The notes under the pieces were generated by a model. The model had not been told where the DNA came from. It worked only from the letters and a program-made list of their open reading frames with translations, and made no database searches. DNA of 14,877 bases. Origin: Christensenella sp. UBA7102. Its GTDB lineage: Bacteria > Bacillota > Clostridia > Christensenellales > UBA1750. The stretch's first letter is position 1. Every line of letters starts with the position of its first letter. The translations under genes were made by a program, and so were the position numbers. The stretch lies in the NCBI GenBank assembly GCA_002492415.1, contig DKYK01000034.1, forward strand, positions 1 to 14,877, given 5' to 3'. Below, one piece after another: positions 14,443 to 14,877 of the stretch.

Positions 14443-14877
14443 ATGAATACAAACAGCCATTCCGAAAGCTACAAGGCCGCGGGCGTGGATGTCACTGCCG
14501 GATACCGCGCAGTGGAACTGATGAAGGAGCACGTGCGCCGCACCAGGACGCCCCAGGTGCTGGACAGCATCGGCGGCTTTGGCGGCCTGCTGGAGCTGGA
14601 CCTTGCGGGCATGGAAAAACCTGTGCTGGTCAGCGGCACCGACGGCGTGGGCACCAAGCTCAAGCTGGCCTTCCTCGCGGACAAGCACGACACCATCGGC
14701 ATTGACTGCGTGGCCATGTGCGCCAACGACGTGCTGTGCGCCGGTGCAAAGCCGCAGCTCTTTCTGGACTACATCGCCTGCGGCAAAAATGTGCCCGAGC
14801 GCATTGCCGACATTGTAAAGGGCGTATCCGAAGGCTGCGTACAGGCCTGCTGCGCGCTGGTGGGCGGCGAGACCGCC
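14443..14877 (+). CDS. purM: Phosphoribosylformylglycinamidine cyclo-ligase, N-terminal part
   Basis: The first 145 residues of AIR synthetase; the gene continues past the window edge, and the complete family protein is about 345 residues. The enzyme closes the imidazole ring of FGAM with ATP. Recognisable parts are YKAAGVDVTAGYRAVELMK (10-28), SIGGFGG (42-48), GTDGVGTKLKLA (65-76), the long conserved stretch IDCVAMCANDVLCAGAKP (87-104) and GGET near the cut end. The ATG lies 6 bases after AAGGAG (14431-14436), 33 bases behind purF. The order purE-purC-purF-purM is the usual Clostridia arrangement; purN, purH and purD would be expected next. Confidence 0.95.
   Translation, partial: MNTNSHSESYKAAGVDVTAGYRAVELMKEHVRRTRTPQVLDSIGGFGGLLELDLAGMEKPVLVSGTDGVGTKLKLAFLADKHDTIGIDCVAMCANDVLCAGAKPQLFLDYIACGKNVPERIADIVKGVSEGCVQACCALVGGETA

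Overview
The window looks like chromosomal DNA of an anaerobic member of the Clostridia (Bacillota). Genes are GC-rich, with strong AAGGAGG-type ribosome binding sites, a T-box leader, a PurF with a cleavable propeptide and Fe-S cysteines, and an LplA/LplB-type sugar importer. The placement is inferred from gene content and signals; species is not determined. No IS element, phage gene, CRISPR array, tRNA or rRNA was seen.

Left part (1-5016, + strand): a very AT-rich regulatory region is followed by a four-gene carbohydrate operon. It encodes a cytoplasmic GH5 glycosidase, two LplB/YtcP-type permeases and a large substrate-binding lipoprotein, and ends at a strong terminator. The operon has no ATPase, so a shared ATPase encoded elsewhere presumably powers it. 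The likely job is import of a beta-glucan-type oligosaccharide and its hydrolysis inside the cell.

Middle part (5037-9072, - strand): a complete one-operon ECF transporter (S component, two ATPases, T component) is preceded by a consensus promoter and a T-box riboswitch. The S component resembles the tryptophan transporter TrpP. However, the best specifier triplet reads UAU (Tyr), and the UGGU bulge predicts a tRNA with A73, as in tRNA-Tyr and unlike bacterial tRNA-Trp (G73). The two ATPases are degenerate in complementary ways. A cyclase/kynurenine-formamidase-like gene sits just upstream on the same strand, with no terminator visible in between.

Right part (9182-14877): deoC (+) converges with purB (-) on a shared hairpin. 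purB is divergent from purE-purC-purF-purM (+), the de novo purine cluster, which runs off the window inside purM. The purB/purE intergenic region carries two promoters and several CGAA/TTCG elements resembling PurR half-sites.

The most interesting item is the T-box/ECF locus at 5037-8330: a candidate aromatic amino acid importer whose tRNA sensor does not match the substrate implied by its S-component family.
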